Part shown: piece by piece, positions 22,939 through 35,152 of the stretch
How the letters are laid out: each line of letters starts with the position of its first letter
How positions within the stretch are numbered: the first letter of the stretch is position 1
DNA from: Paraphoma chrysanthemicola
Taxonomy: Eukaryota > Ascomycota > Dothideomycetes > Pleosporales > Phaeosphaeriaceae
Assembly (NCBI GenBank): GCA_020744225.1
Contig: JAGMWG010000013.1
Span: 930,001 to 994,000, forward strand
DNA: 64,000 nucleotides
Direction: 5' to 3'
Program-made: the position numbers and the translations under genes
Notes under the pieces: generated by a model
The model's database searches: none
What the model was told of the DNA's origin: nothing
What the model saw: only the letters and a program-made list of their open reading frames with translations

Positions 22939-24618
22939 CTACTCCACCTCATCATCATCCTCTCCCCCATCCAACACCTTGGCAATCCACTCCAACCCCC
23001 ACAACACCCCCGCCCTCTCCTCACTAATCCCAACCTCCTCCATCGGCCTCCATACACCCTCCTCCCGCTCTCCCTCCGCATCTTCCTCCCTCACACACCC
23101 CAAACTCTCCAACATCTCCACTCCCACCGGCCCCAACCTCTCCTTATCACACTGACTCCACCCCCAATCAAACTCCCCACTCTGAACCTTCGCCTTCGCC
23201 ATGGCAGTCAATTGCTCAGGAACGTATCCAAACTCACACACGCGCCCAGTAGAATCAGCATCGCGTTTCGTCCGTTCATAGTCCTCGCGCTTGCGTTGAG
23301 CGATCAAGCGCGGAAGGACCGCGGGAGACGGATCGAGGAGTGATTTCGCAGCGGAGAGTTCGGCGTAGTGCATTAGACGCGCGTTGATCATGCGGCGGAT
23401 GTTAGAGCCGAATTCGAGGTGCGAGGGATCGACGCCGTGGTGGATGGCGTGCAGGTGGATGAGGGCTGGGGTGACGACCGTTTGCTGGGGATCTAGGACT
23501 TGGTTGTGCTTTTGCTTTTGCGGCTGTGTTTGGGGTCGGGAGTGGGGGTGAGATGGAGGAGTGGATGATGGGAAGATGGTGGTGTTTAAACCGAAGCCGT
23601 GGTTTGGTTCTTGTTGCGTAGGGCGGGAGGACGCGGGAGAATTGGTGCCGGTGAGGTCGATGATCTCGCGTCTTTTTGGGGGGTGGAAGGGGGATGTTGG
23701 TGCGTTTTTGCGCTTCTCAGAGAGCCTGGGAGAGGACTGTGGTGGGTGAGGTCGGACTTCATTCTGTGGTCCAGGACGGTTCTGATAGTGCTGCGAAGAT
23801 ATCTGCGGTACCTCCTTTCCGACATTCTGGCGCGGAGGAGAGGCGCTATTGAATGCCTGCGGAGACTGCGATGCCGGAACGGGTCGTAAGGTGTCGGGCT
23901 GTGAAAGACGCCCAACTCCATTCTGTGCGTACTGCTGCGAGCCCACTCGCGCTCTTCCATCCATACCATATTGCCTCGATGAAGCAACTGGGGCAGTACC
24001 TTTAAATATCTGCTGATCTTGCGCTCCCGGACCAAATTTTGTAACATCTGTCTGTTCTGGTGTCCTCACGACTCCATTCTGCATATACTCATGCGCCACG
24101 TCCCGCGCTCCGCCGTTCCGACCATCTTGCCTGGGCGTAGCGACCGGAGCGACACCATTTCCCACCTGCCGCGCCTGCGTTGCCGCAATGGGCCGTGCCG
24201 TGTTGGACTGTGATAATGGACGAACAATTGCGTTCTGCTGAGGATACATGCGCGCCACCTCGACGCCATTATCCTGCCTCTGCGGCGCGAACGGAGCAGC
24301 GCCATTGCCCATCTGGCGCGCCTGCGTTACTGGAACAGGGACCGGGGTGGCAGACTGTGCTAGATACGACTGGAAATGGTGCTGTGAATAGTGTTGCGTT
24401 TGCGTCCACGCGCCTACGTTTCCGACATTCTGGCCTTGGGGAGCAGCAGCAGCGGCAGCGCCGTTGAACGTCTGGGGAAGTTGCATCTGTGCCTGCGGGG
24501 AAAACTGCGTGTTGGCCATGCCTGCGCGTTGTCGTTGTTGCTGTAAGAGTCGCTGTTGCGTCGCCAAGCGCTGTTGCTGTTGCTGAAGGCGCGGGTCCTG
24601 TTGAAAAGGCATGTCCAT
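22939..24618 (-). CDS. Q-rich repeat protein with conserved C-terminal region, unknown
   Basis: Single exon of 559 aa from the ATG at 24618 (MDMPFQQDPRLQQQQQ). Open codons upstream lack a good start. The first 60 residues are glutamine-rich. Residues about 75-300 form roughly five degenerate repeats of about 50 aa, each with an RQ..G start, a Q-N-G/A-V-V/G-R core and an ATQARQVGNGVAPVA-like end. The C-terminal 150 residues look folded (IRRMINARLMHYAELSAAKSLLDP, GEFDWGWSQCDKERLGP). No family recognised. The composition suggests a nuclear regulator or condensate-forming protein, by inference only. Confidence 0.7.
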   Translation of the reverse strand: MDMPFQQDPRLQQQQQRLATQQRLLQQQRQRAGMANTQFSPQAQMQLPQTFNGAAAAAAPQGQNVGNVGAWTQTQHYSQHHFQSYLAQSATPVPVPVTQARQMGNGAAPFAPQRQDNGVEVARMYPQQNAIVRPLSQSNTARPIAATQARQVGNGVAPVATPRQDGRNGGARDVAHEYMQNGVVRTPEQTDVTKFGPGAQDQQIFKGTAPVASSRQYGMDGRARVGSQQYAQNGVGRLSQPDTLRPVPASQSPQAFNSASPPRQNVGKEVPQISSQHYQNRPGPQNEVRPHPPQSSPRLSEKRKNAPTSPFHPPKRREIIDLTGTNSPASSRPTQQEPNHGFGLNTTIFPSSTPPSHPHSRPQTQPQKQKHNQVLDPQQTVVTPALIHLHAIHHGVDPSHLEFGSNIRRMINARLMHYAELSAAKSLLDPSPAVLPRLIAQRKREDYERTKRDADSTGRVCEFGYVPEQLTAMAKAKVQSGEFDWGWSQCDKERLGPVGVEMLESLGCVREEDAEGEREEGVWRPMEEVGISEERAGVLWGLEWIAKVLDGGEDDDEVE

Positions 24619-25200
24619 ATTGGGTGTAAGATATGTGTACTGCAAAAGGTAATAGGATAGAAGGGGATGACAAGAAAGGCTGAAGAGTTGTGAGCGTATT
24701 GCGGGTTTGTAGTATATGCCTTTGCAACGTAACGAAGGTTGCGTGCCCACTAGCGCCAGGGTTCCATTCACCTTACCTTCTAAGATTGGTACTATTGTTG
24801 CGGTTCACCTGACTTCGATGCCACTATTGCCATTAGCGACCGCGAGTGGGAGCTGACGGTTGTTATCGACCGATGGGACGGCTGCACATTAGAGGATCTA
24901 AAAACTCACAGCACGTCAACGTGCCTATGTCTGAGCACCATCGGTAAGTCAGGTGAAAGCACATGTCGGCATACACGCTCAGTCAAATCAAAAGTCTCGG
25001 GAGTCGCAACGGTCCATGCTCTTTGCTTTTGTCTCATCCGCATGCGCGGGAGACTTTGTGATAATTGGTACAATCTTGCAGTCCGGTAGCGCCATTATAT
25101 CAGTAAACGCGCCCAAATCCATACACGTCCTAGCATGCACAGCGTGACCACCCGACCAAGTATCGCACTTTCAGGCACAAACAACGCCCAAGAGCACGCC
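24619..25200. other. Intergenic
   Basis: About 580 bp: the promoter of the Q-rich gene and the 3' UTR of the p24 gene, both on minus. Nothing else found. Confidence 0.45.
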
Positions 25201-26128
25201 TCATACATAGCCTGCCAACAACGTCAGCGGCGGATTTCTTGCAACGCGACAAAGCCCTCCCCCACATCGAGACAGGATCATAATATACCTTTCCGTGCGC
25301 CCTGGAAGAAGAACTTGACGATGAAGACCTGCAGCCCCGCCATGGTAAGAATGAGTCCACTTTCCATCAAGCTGAAATTGAAGATGCGCTTCTCGGTGCT
25401 CTTGACGGTGCTGAAGTTGCGGTTCTCGCGTGTTCGGAAGTACTTCTGGTTGCGGGAGATGGTCGAGAGCTGTGCGGACAGCTTGAGGATGGACTCTTCG
25501 AGGACGGTGGTTTGTTCGGGCGACGAGCCTTGCTTGGACGGAATGACGGCGCGTGCAGCCTCGTTTTCGACCTGCAGAGGCATGGTGTTAGTATACTGTT
25601 CTTTTATAATTCCAGCACAGGTATCTCTCTGGAAAGGGCCGCGTGTCCCAAGAACGTACTGCAATCTCGAAGTCCACCAACTTCTCTGCGAACGTGCTCA
25701 TCTCATTGTTGAAGCAGAACCTGTACTCGCCGGGGTCGTTGGCCGTGAACACAAAGTCTCCTTGTCGCTCCTTCGTCCCGTCCAGGATGACTTTGTCTGT
25801 GGGTCCAACGACCGAGTAGTCGACATCGAATGAGCCGCCAGATTGGACCTGTGTGTTTCACGGTCAGCCGACTGCCCTTGCTCCATAATCCACGACGAGA
25901 AGTCTGCTGTGTTCTGTGTGCGAAGTAGGAATCCCATTTTCAAGATCCCATGCGATCATGACGGTAGCCACGTACAGCGAAGTAGAATGCCAGCTTCGTC
26001 CCCTTATGCTCGGTGTGCGCAAAGAAGCATGCCTTCTCATGCGCTTCTAATCGGTAGGTGAGGGCTGTGGCGTAGACGCTCGAGATGAAGCAAGCCAAAA
26101 GGCTTGCCAGCGCAAAGGTCGTCCGCAT
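25201..26128 (-). CDS. p24 family (emp24/gp25L/Erp) cargo receptor
   Basis: Four exons on minus: 26128-25976, 25848-25660, 25571-25289 and an 11-nt last exon 25211-25201; 211 aa. Signal peptide MRTTFALASLLACFISSVYA. The GOLD domain has EKACFFAHTEHKGTKLAFYFAV and GEYRFCFNNEMSTFAEKLVDFE with the two family Cys. A coiled coil follows, then one TM helix and a cytosolic tail FFQGARKGYV. The 11-nt exon is needed to give the tail ending GYV, the expected kind of p24 sorting tail. Without it the frame would end GIL. The proteins cycle between ER and Golgi in COPII/COPI vesicles. The exact Erp subclass is not resolved. Confidence 0.92.
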
Positions 26129-26598
26129 CGTGATGCTCGGCGCCGGTCGATGCGGTGTGAGTGTTGACAACAAGTTGAGTGGTAGGGTGTTTTAAGTTCC
26201 AGCTGTCGACAACGTCGGCGAAACGTGGCGCCGATGCAGGGAGGGAAAGCGCGGGGACGCATTGGCCAATCACGACAGACACCGCACAGCTCCACTTCGC
26301 TAACGTCAACGACAAGGATTTAGGTGAGATAGTATTGATGCTTTCCTTGCTAATCCACTACCTCATTCATGACATACCTCTACGCGTCTATGGTCGTTCT
26401 CATGCTCCCCGCCTAAGCGCATGAGACCCTGCCCGGACCTCAAAGTTCAATTGCGCCGTAACAATGTCAAGACTGCGTGGAACCCACGCTTGACGCCCGC
26501 TGACCAACACCGCCTCGCCGTCCGAAAAAAATGATGTAATGCTTTTCATGCCTAACAATGATGTTGCTCGTGCTATCCTACACCTCATATGTCGTGCT
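26129..26598. other. Intergenic
   Basis: 470 bp between the p24 start and the USP end, both on minus. No supported feature beyond the p24 promoter and the USP 3' UTR. Confidence 0.45.
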
Positions 26599-29500
26599 TC
26601 ACCGGATGAAGATGGAGTCTGTCTTGCCCCAGAAGCTGCGGCTCTTGTTGGTGTGGTCAAGGCCAATGCTGATGTCGTCGCGTCCGCCGACAGTGTCCCA
26701 CAGTATTTCTTCGTCTACGGGCTGGTCAGCACTGGAGTAGCATTCTGTGAGGTCCGACTTACCATCCTCTATATACTCAGGTTTAGAGTACTGGGGTCGG
26801 GCGACGAGCGCGAATTTTATCTTGTCGAGTTGCTTGCCTTTGATCTTGGTGAAGTCCGAGATACGTTGCTTAAATTCACTGAAAGGTTCGCCCTAGCATG
26901 TGTGAGCGGAAGCATTCAGATGAGAACCGGGGATCGCTTACCTCTTTGAGTGTGAATTGGAAAGGAATACCATGGGCCTTGGAGGGCTCACGATCGAAGT
27001 GGAACACCGAGATCTTCCGCGACGATTCGTCCTCTGGAAATGGTGCTGCGTATAGCTGGGTGTAGTCGTACAGGCTCATGATCTGGTAATCTATTGGCAG
27101 TGACTTGTGGTATTTGTGCATGTGCGCCTCGTATATCCGTACTTTTGACATCGTCTCATCAGGGATATTTGCCTTCTTCTGCAGGGTTTCTAGAAGATCC
27201 GAGACGTGGGCGTTCTTCGGTATCATGAGGGTGTGTTCCTCTTCCTTGCTGAGGCCATCTGGTAGCCACGTTATCTTTATGGGTTTCCTCTGCTCCAACT
27301 CTGTCAGACTCATGTCCAGTATCTCGTAGAACATGGCGTCTGGCCGCTGGGTCGCACTGGCAGAGTAATTGTATGGACCTGGGAATAGTATGTTGTTCAG
27401 GGTCGAGTTGACATTGTACTTGACGGGCAATTTTGGCTTGCCTGCCGTGCTAACTGTTGTGAATCGTAGATGACTGGGCTCCGTTTTGAGGTAATCGGCG
27501 ACTTTAGTGGCGAACTGGGTGTAGTTCATCTTCTTGCTTAGCGTCAGCGAGAAAGAGGGGAGTTCGTTATCAGCCATCCGCGGGACGAATTCGACGTTGA
27601 TCCGGTTAAGAAGGTAGTCGTAGAAATCCTTGGCATCGACGTAGCCTCCTCCTGAAGCAATCTGGGTGACGTCTTTGTCGCCTAAAACGCGCTGGACTGT
27701 GATGATGTCGCCGTCTTGGATCTCCGACGCTGCTAAAGTCACCTTTGGCTTCATCGCTTCGATCATATTCTGCTTGATCTCTTCCGACAACTTGATTTGT
27801 GTACCCGCTGGCCATCCCATGATCTTATTGATGGTGGTGCTCAGGTCCGATACCTTGTCCTGAAGGGTGGCATAGAAGGTCCCGACTCCGAACAAACTCT
27901 GCGTCTTAGCATCGAAGTGTTTCAAAAAGATCATCAGCGGCCGATTGTTCTGGGCTCCTTTCAGGTCAACCAGTTTCTCGCCAAACACGGGAGCTCCGCT
28001 TTCGTCGCGCTGTTCTGCCTTTTCGATCCAGAGTCGGAACTGCGCCTGCTTAGTGCCGTGCTTGTTCGCGGCCTCTTCCACGGTCATATCCGGGAATTCT
28101 AACGCGGTATCTGGGCGCACTGTGCCGTTCTGGCGGTTGACCATGGACCAAGGCCGTAGCATGTCCGCATCAACGCCGATATCGTCACCAACAGTCTTAG
28201 CGAACTCGGCCATGGTAGTCGTTCGAAGTATGCGGTACACTTTCGGATTAGCATTTGCTTCGGCGTCACCCTTCCAAGGGACAATGTCGAATCCCTGATA
28301 AGCCTTGAAGTTCTGCTCTGATGCGAGTGCAACGTCCATGTAGAGATGCGCTTCCTCGCGTTCTTTCTTCCTCCGCTCAATAGCGGCGCGCTCTTCGGCT
28401 AGTCGCTCGGCCAGATGTTTGGGAGGCTCAACGGCTGCACCTTCCATGAGAACTTGGTCCAGTCGCGTCTCCCGAATGTACACCAACATGTACGCGCTCA
28501 TGGACCTCTTCGAAGACCATCCTCGCGTGTAGGGGTTCCGATGACCGACGTTACCGTTCGCTTGCTGTATGTCGCCGCCAAAGTTCTCCTCCAATGCTTC
28601 ACGAAGTGTCGCGCGCGTAACCCGGTCGTCATCAAATTTGTAGTAGTGTCCGTCTTTGGTGGGTTTGAGGAAAGCATAGTAGTGGCCCGCGTTGAGATCT
28701 CCGCTATGTACCAGCACGCCGTGCAGGTGGTAGATCCAGGATTCGGAGCGATCGGCGTTGTCGCCAAGGTACGGCGCGGCGTCCCAAATCTCTGGGAATT
28801 CATACCTATCATTGACCTTCATCATGGCGTCGCGCTGAAAGTCGTACTCGAAGCGTTTTAGCTGTAGATGAAGTACCGGTGGGAAGCTCTCGAAGATGAC
28901 ACCCTTTCGAGCATCTTGCAAACCGTGGCCCTCTGCGAAGTACTTGTTCTCGCCGTCCATAGTCTCAACCTGGATGTAATCTCGGAAGCTATCGTCGAGA
29001 TTCTTGTTCCCACTGACGTTGAGCTGGATGTCCCAGAAATCCTCTATCCTGGATGATTCGTAGTCGACGTTGATGCATGATATGTACGTCTTCATCTTGC
29101 CAACGAACATCTTGGTCAGAGCGCCTTCAGCCTCAGTGCCCTTCATCTTTTCATCCAGCTTGTCCATGAGCACGCGCGATAGCTCTTGCACGTCTTGTTG
29201 CTCAAAGATCTGTTTCGAGTCCCAGCCAAAGGATTGCGTAAGGTCCGTCGTTCCGACCGCATTATTGTTAGTCTGCAGTAGGTAGAAGAGGCGTTGCAAG
29301 GCATAAGCGCTGTTTAGCCGATCAGATTCTTCGGCGGTGGGTATTTGATATACAGCCTATCGAGGTTAGCAATGAATACATGCTTGTGGGGGTGGATCGT
29401 ACCTGGCGGAAGGCGTTTGTGAAGAAGAGGGATTGTAGGAGAGAATTTAGATAGCATGTGGCGCCCTGGTTCTTGAGCCCAACCATGCCAGTCTCTTTCT

Positions 29501-30289
29501 TGGAGTCGTAGCTAGCAGAATTAGACAATGGATCGCGAATGTGGAGGTAGAGCGTACTTTATGAAGTTGTGCCAGAGGACACCAGTCGGGTCCTTGAGGA
29601 CGCGAATGTATGCGGTGACATTAGCTTGGTTGTCTTCGACCATGGGACGTCCCCGGTCGTCCCACGAGTTTGCGAAAAGTCGCCTGAGCTCGGCGAATCG
29701 TGTGAAGCCCCAATCGCCCTCCTCTGCGGTGAAGCGGTGGTGGGCGGTGTGGGTGAGATACATGCTGGGGTCCTGCGGGTTCCACAGGACGAGCATGAAC
29801 TGGACGCAGGCATACCAGTCCTCCGGCATCTGCTTCTCCTCGTAACCCTGCTCCAGGTAGAAAGATGCAAAGTCAACATTATTGCCAAAAGGGAAGAAGA
29901 GTATGCGCCAGGGATGTCCGCCGCACTCGAAGAGCGGGCCGTGTTCGCGACGAGTGAGGGTCCGCCAGTCTTTGATTTCCCAGGTGTTGAACGTCTCAGC
30001 CTCGGTGTCCTGGTCGGGCAGCTCCGGCATGTGCTTCCTCATGAAGGCCTCGTACTCGTCGGCGCGAGGCTCAGGCTCCGCGTCGACCTCGTCCATCTGG
30101 TCGTCCGTGTCGGGCGTGATGATGGCGACATCCTGCTTCTCGTCGTACTCGCTGTCGACGAGCATGTCGCTCCCGATCTTTGGGGAAAAGGTAAGCATGT
30201 TAAGTGAAGTATGCAGCTCATCCATGTTGCTGCGGTGAAGGCAGCCTGGACGGGCGCGAGGGAACGTTGGAGTTGCTTACCTGGTCCAT
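26599..30289 (-). CDS. Ubiquitin-specific protease USP7/Ubp15-like, MATH domain
   Basis: Six exons on minus: 30289-30281 (9 nt, MDQ), 30177-29558, 29511-29403, 29356-26942, 26892-26763, 26714-26599; 1132 aa. An N-terminal MATH domain (about 45-200) comes first. The USP core follows, with the Cys box [19 protein letters not shown] and the His box [14 protein letters not shown]. Then come long C-terminal ubiquitin-like (HUBL) domains, ending [12 protein letters not shown]. This order is that of USP7/HAUSP, yeast Ubp15 and fission yeast Ubp21/22. It removes ubiquitin from substrates in nucleus and cytosol. The first intron ends at an unusual AAAG acceptor. The alternative start is MDELHTSLN at 30225 without that intron. 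Confidence 0.92.
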
Positions 30290-31123
30290 TCTCGCAGGCG
30301 CAGGTGGCGGCGGGGCAGATAATGAGGGCCGGAGGAAGGAGCGTGCAGAGAAAGCAGGTGCGAACGGCCGCTGTGACCTGCTGTGGGTGCGGGAGGTGAG
30401 AGAGAAAGCCGCGCGCCCGTCGACTTGCAAAGTGCAGACAGGTGGAGTGCAGCGGACAGGTCCCGGGTAAGGATGGGTTCCTCGCTAGAGGTGGCGTGCG
30501 GTGCAATGACGACGAATCAAGCTCAGCGACCCATGCACGGCCGGGTGCTGCGAGGGATGGCAGCAGTGGCTAGGTTTTGGGGAGCACAAAGACGGCAAGC
30601 TTGGGGAATGTGTCCTCGAAGCACGGCTGCGCATATGCAGCTTCAGTGAGACGTCGATGGTGCTTCGCCTTGGCAGCAGCCTGGCGGAGTGAGGCTTCAG
30701 TCCCGCGGCAGGCTAACTCGAACAGACGTCATTCGCTGCTGGTACGCAGCACGCGTGGGGTAGTTGGTGAAGCTCTGCGCGCTCACAAACGCGTGCGATT
30801 GTGTCGAACATGCACCAGCTGGCCGACGTCAATCACTCGTGGTTCCTGTCAGATTTGGTCACCAATCATCAATTTTCTGTGCTGTGAATGGACCCTGTGC
30901 GAGCATCGGCGTGCCCTGCAGTCACATGCGCTTGAATTTGCTGCAGCTCCAACATGCATGGACCTCCCCACCACATGGCACTCTGACCTCCACCAGCTAT
31001 GAACAGAGGCATGCGAAGCCTGAGTGCAGGCTTTCGCCGCTGTGCAAGCTTGAGCAATACCCGCCGTCAATCTCCCGTAGTTTTCGCAAGACGATACGCA
31101 CATGCTGCTGCTGTCGCGCCAGC
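30290..31123. other. Shared head-to-head promoter region, GC-rich
   Basis: About 830 bp between divergent USP7-like and PDH-kinase genes. Frames here are long by virtue of GC content but show no protein-like pattern. An additional 5' exon of the kinase could lie here, because its proposed first exon is short. Confidence 0.45.
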
Positions 31124-32524
31124 ATGGAGGCCGTCGTCGGCGCTGGACGAGTAAGGACTTCACGTGCTTGGAGTGCCCGCCAGTTGACAATGCTTCAGAT
31201 GGGTGCAGCGCGAAGCCCGGCCGATCAGCTTGCGCCAGCTCACCTTCTTTGGGAGGACCCTCACCGAACGACGCCTGATCGACTCAGCCAACTACTGCCG
31301 GCTAGAGCTCCCAACGAGGTGCGGATGAAAGTGTCCTCCCTCCGATCCTGCCTTGCTAAGACCTGTAGACTCGCACATCGTCTCCGTGACATCCAAACCC
31401 TGCCCTATGTTGTCGTCGCGAACCCCCACCTCGCCCACGTCTACGAGTCGTACCTGCGCGCCTTCGAGCGCTTCCGCCGCGTGCCCGAGATCCGCACGCT
31501 GGAGGACAATGAGAAGTACTGCAAGGTGCTTGAGGAGACGCTCACTGAGCATGCGACCGTCATACCGCGGCTGGCCATTGGCGTGCTGGAGGTCCGTGGT
31601 CTGATGAAGCCCGAGGAGACAGACAAGTTCATGACCACCATGTTGAGATCGCGCATTTCGCGGCGAGTCATTGCAGAACAGCACCTCGCCCTCACTGAGA
31701 CGTTCAACTCGCCCTGGCACTTCCCAAATGCCCAGCTGCTGCACGACCAAGAGGCCGTCGGCGAGATCTTTTTGCGATGCAATGCGAAGGAGATTGTCGA
31801 AGACTGCGGCAAGAACACCCAAGAGCTCATCCGGCGCGCATACGGCCCCAACGTGCACATACCAGAGATCAAGGTCTATGGCCACCTCGACGCCACCTTT
31901 CCGTACATTCTCAGCCATCTCGAGTACATCATTGGCGAGTTGCTGCGCAACTCTATTCAGGCCGTCATTGAGCAGCGTACCTCCAAAGACGCCAAGCCGC
32001 CCCCGATTGAGGTCCTCATCTGCGAGACCACGCAGCACGTTATCATCCGGATATCGGACCAGGGCGGCGGCATTGCCAACGAGGTGCTACCATATCTATG
32101 GAGCTTCAGCAAAGGGCCTCGGCGCGAAAAGAGGCTAAAGAACCTGGCAAGAGTCCCAAAGCTTCTCGGTAAGCACCAGGAACTGCAGGTACCTGGACAC
32201 GATCTGTCGCATGATCTGCACCAGAAGCTGGGAACAAGATCCAAGCATGGCGATGCTGGTACTCATTACGGCTCGCTCTCATCATTGACGGGGCGCGCGC
32301 CTGATCTTCGTCTGGGTATCGGACTGCCAATGTCGAGGCTGTACTCTGGTAAATCAATCTTCATGCGAAAGGCATACACTTGTTAACGTAGCGCAGAATA
32401 CTGGGCTGGCAGCTTGGAGATTCATAGTCTCGAAGGCTACGGCGTTGACGCCTTCCTCCAGATCTCAAAGCTTGGCAACAAGAACGAACGACTCACTACA
32501 CGAGCTTCCATGGACGCCATATGA
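31124..32524 (+). CDS. Mitochondrial pyruvate (or branched-chain) dehydrogenase kinase, Pkp2-like
   Basis: Exons 31124-31150, 31209-31318, 31369-32348, 32397-32524; 414 aa. Splicing restores SLRQLTFFGRTLTERRLIDSANYCRLELPTRLAHRLRD, given here as overall pattern only. The four-helix domain has the H-box HLALTETFN. The GHKL ATPase has N-box ELLRNSIQAV, G1 DQGGG, G2 GIGLPMSRLY and the C-terminal YWAGSLEIHSLEG. It phosphorylates the E1-alpha subunit of a mitochondrial alpha-keto acid dehydrogenase and shuts it down. The start is uncertain: the first exon (MEAVVGAGR) is short and not a clear targeting peptide, so an upstream exon is possible. Confidence 0.85.
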
Positions 32525-32731
32525 GCTTGCCTGCCTTCCTCTGAGCCTTCCGTGAAACTTCAGACTAGCACAGAAGCAACGTCCCGATATGCCGCCACTT
32601 CGTTCGTCGCGTCTGCCTGCCACCACCCTCACTGCCGGCTGCAACAACTACCATTGGCGCTCATCCGACTTCTTCGTCTAATCAAGCACATAACATCAAT
32701 AGCTGGCATCAAGTACCTCGGAGTATTCGCC

Positions 32732-35152
32732 ATGGAGTTCCAACGACTCGTAAGTGACTCTCCCACACCATTTGTGAGATACTCAACTCTACAGGCCCGT
32801 GGAAACGCCGCCGCCGACCGTAGTGTCCATGCCCATCCGTCTTTGAAACACGCTAAGACCGCAACTCCGAACGCAGACGATCCTTGGGATCTTGTTCAAC
32901 GAATGACGCTCGAAGTCACCCTGCAAGGTCTACTCGGCGATGAACGTCCCTCGCCCGCCTCAATGTTCCTCCCGCGCGTGCGACGCTCGCCTCTCAGCAG
33001 GGACAACGTTCAACACCTCGACATTGTTTCATGCTGGAAGGGTATCTCGCCTTCGCAAGGTAACGAGCTTGCAGCTTGGGAAGGTGTTTTCGAGGAATGC
33101 CTAGCTTCACACCTTTCCAAACATCTGCAGGAAGGTTGTGTAAAGTGGCTGAACCAGTACATTGGTAAATCTTAAAGCACCATTCCCAGATTCTTTGGGG
33201 TAACGCTGACTGACAAGCTCAGATCCTTCAAACGAAGCTCTCCTTGTCTCGCGTTTCCAGAAGTATCTGGAATTCAGCCAAACCAGCCCTGCCGAAATCT
33301 CGATCACGAGCCTTGTCGAAGACATGGTTGCGCATGTGTACGAACAGCCTCACAGTCATGATCTTCACCTTCCCTTTCCTTGGACTCTGTCATCCGGCCA
33401 TATGCCCAGTTTGGTGTACAACTTTGTTAGCACTCGAGACTGCTTCCTTCATACTACGGCAAGCTCGAAAGTTTTCTTCAAGCTTGAGTACCAGTACTAC
33501 TACGGCGTCATGCACATCAAATTAAAGCTTCTCTGGAGCTCACCAAAGATCGAATTTCCCAGTCTCCGCACAGCGATACATTGCGGCGAGACGTATATTG
33601 TTGCTCCTCAATTGGACGAGACAAGCTTGGGCACGACAAAGCTGGGGGTCTTTGATGTATACAGAAACGACATCTCTTTCTCGATCTCCAGCTCGGCAGT
33701 ACCTTTGCGTTGGCATTCAGGAGACAATTGCTTCCATACTGTTGTACGACAGAGGGATGAGGTATATTACGAAATTCTAAGCCTTGACCAAGGCGCTGAC
33801 CTCGCTAGGATGCCACAGAAGTGGTCGTTAAGTCCGTTCTGACAGCAACTATTAGCACGCAATTTCATGATGGCGTGCGATTCGAACGCATCTCACGCTA
33901 TGTGATTCGAGCAAATGTCTATGCGCACACGAAGCCCGTCACCAGTCCGCAGGACTATGCTGGAACACCCGACACTCAAATTAGATTTGCTGCCGGCCAC
34001 AAGCGTTCTAATGTTACCAGTTCACAGCTACTGACCGCCACTCAACTGTCGAGCTGTACAGCGCGGTTGCCTCACCACGAGAGCGATTCGGCATGGGTAC
34101 CTTCGTACTCCACCACTCCGGTTTCGAAGACGGGTCGTCGTGACAGTATGCAGCCATTGCAAGACGAACTGGACTTCTTGAAGACTGGGATCGCAACTGC
34201 CAGCACTTCGCTTTCCAATATTGAGTCTGTTGACGAATCGGATCAACTGGTCCAGGAATGTGTTTCACTTGGTATGCGACTTGAGGAGTTGCGCCATCGA
34301 GCTCTGGAGAAGCACGACGCGAGTTTGATGGGCATCGGCGTCCCATCTCTCCGAGGAGCTGTGCATTGCAAGGCACCTCCAAGCAGTCCAATATCAAACG
34401 AGGCTAGGATTCCGGACAGAAATCGCGATTTCACCGTACTTACAACAACTGACCACGACAATCATCCATCGCCAGTGAAGCGCAAAGCATCGCAATCTGC
34501 GAATCTAGCTCTGCAGGACCAAGGCCGCTTCGCTCTCGACAAGCTCGAGCATCTCAACCTTGAGGTCGATGCAAAGCGGCGCAAGCTTTCGCAGCTCGAC
34601 TATCAGGATGACATGGTCGCAAGCAAGGACGACCAAGGCCCTTCAGTGCTGGATGGAAGCGACGATGGTCTACACGCTGCGCTTACCAATATCACAACTG
34701 GCCCGATGGGAGAAGCGCAGACTTCACCAATTGATGCCGACGGCGGCTTCTGGTCGGCGAAGCTGGATCGATACAGCCTCCCTTCCGCGCCCAGAGCTCA
34801 CGCAGCTACACTGCCAGGTATCAAACACACGATTTTCCCCTGGAAAGATCGTCATGTGAAATGTTCAGCTTATCCGCCTTCAGAAGGCAGCTCCAGCCAT
34901 GTACACGAAATCACGCCGCCGGGCTCTGCCTCCTCAGAACATCCACCTACTCTCCAAAGCAAGTCCGTGCCCACCCAAAAACAGATCCAGCACAACTACC
35001 AGGAATTTGAGGAGCGTGCGAAGCAGAAAGCGGCAGAGAAGGCATACTACGCGGCAACAGTCCCAGGCTTTGACGGCATTGTAAGTCCAACGGACGAGAA
35101 CGACAAGAGTTTCGAGCGCATCTTCCTTGAGGACGGCGAGACAAACGACTAG
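32732..35152 (+). CDS. Unrecognised 756-aa protein
   Basis: Four exons: 32732-32749, 32795-33164, 33223-33761, 33809-35152. The introns are good GT-AG introns and each is required by a frame change or stop. The N-terminal 350 residues look folded (LVQRMTLEVTLQGLLGD, WEGVFEECLASHLSKHLQE, LVYNFVSTRDCFLHTTASSKVFFKLEYQ). The C-terminal half is disordered, with a basic patch KRKASQ...VDAKRRKLSQ that could be a nuclear signal and a closing coiled coil EFEERAKQKAAEKAYY. No family recognised. After the TAG at 35150-35152 the frame stays open for 18 codons (ESDIDVLSEG...) to a TGA, in keeping with the acidic tail. Confidence 0.7.

Noticed and set aside
30764..31200. Long open 5' extension of the PDH kinase frame
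   Set aside because: It reads through two needed introns, and the family N terminus (SLRQLTFFGR) lies in another frame reached only by splicing.
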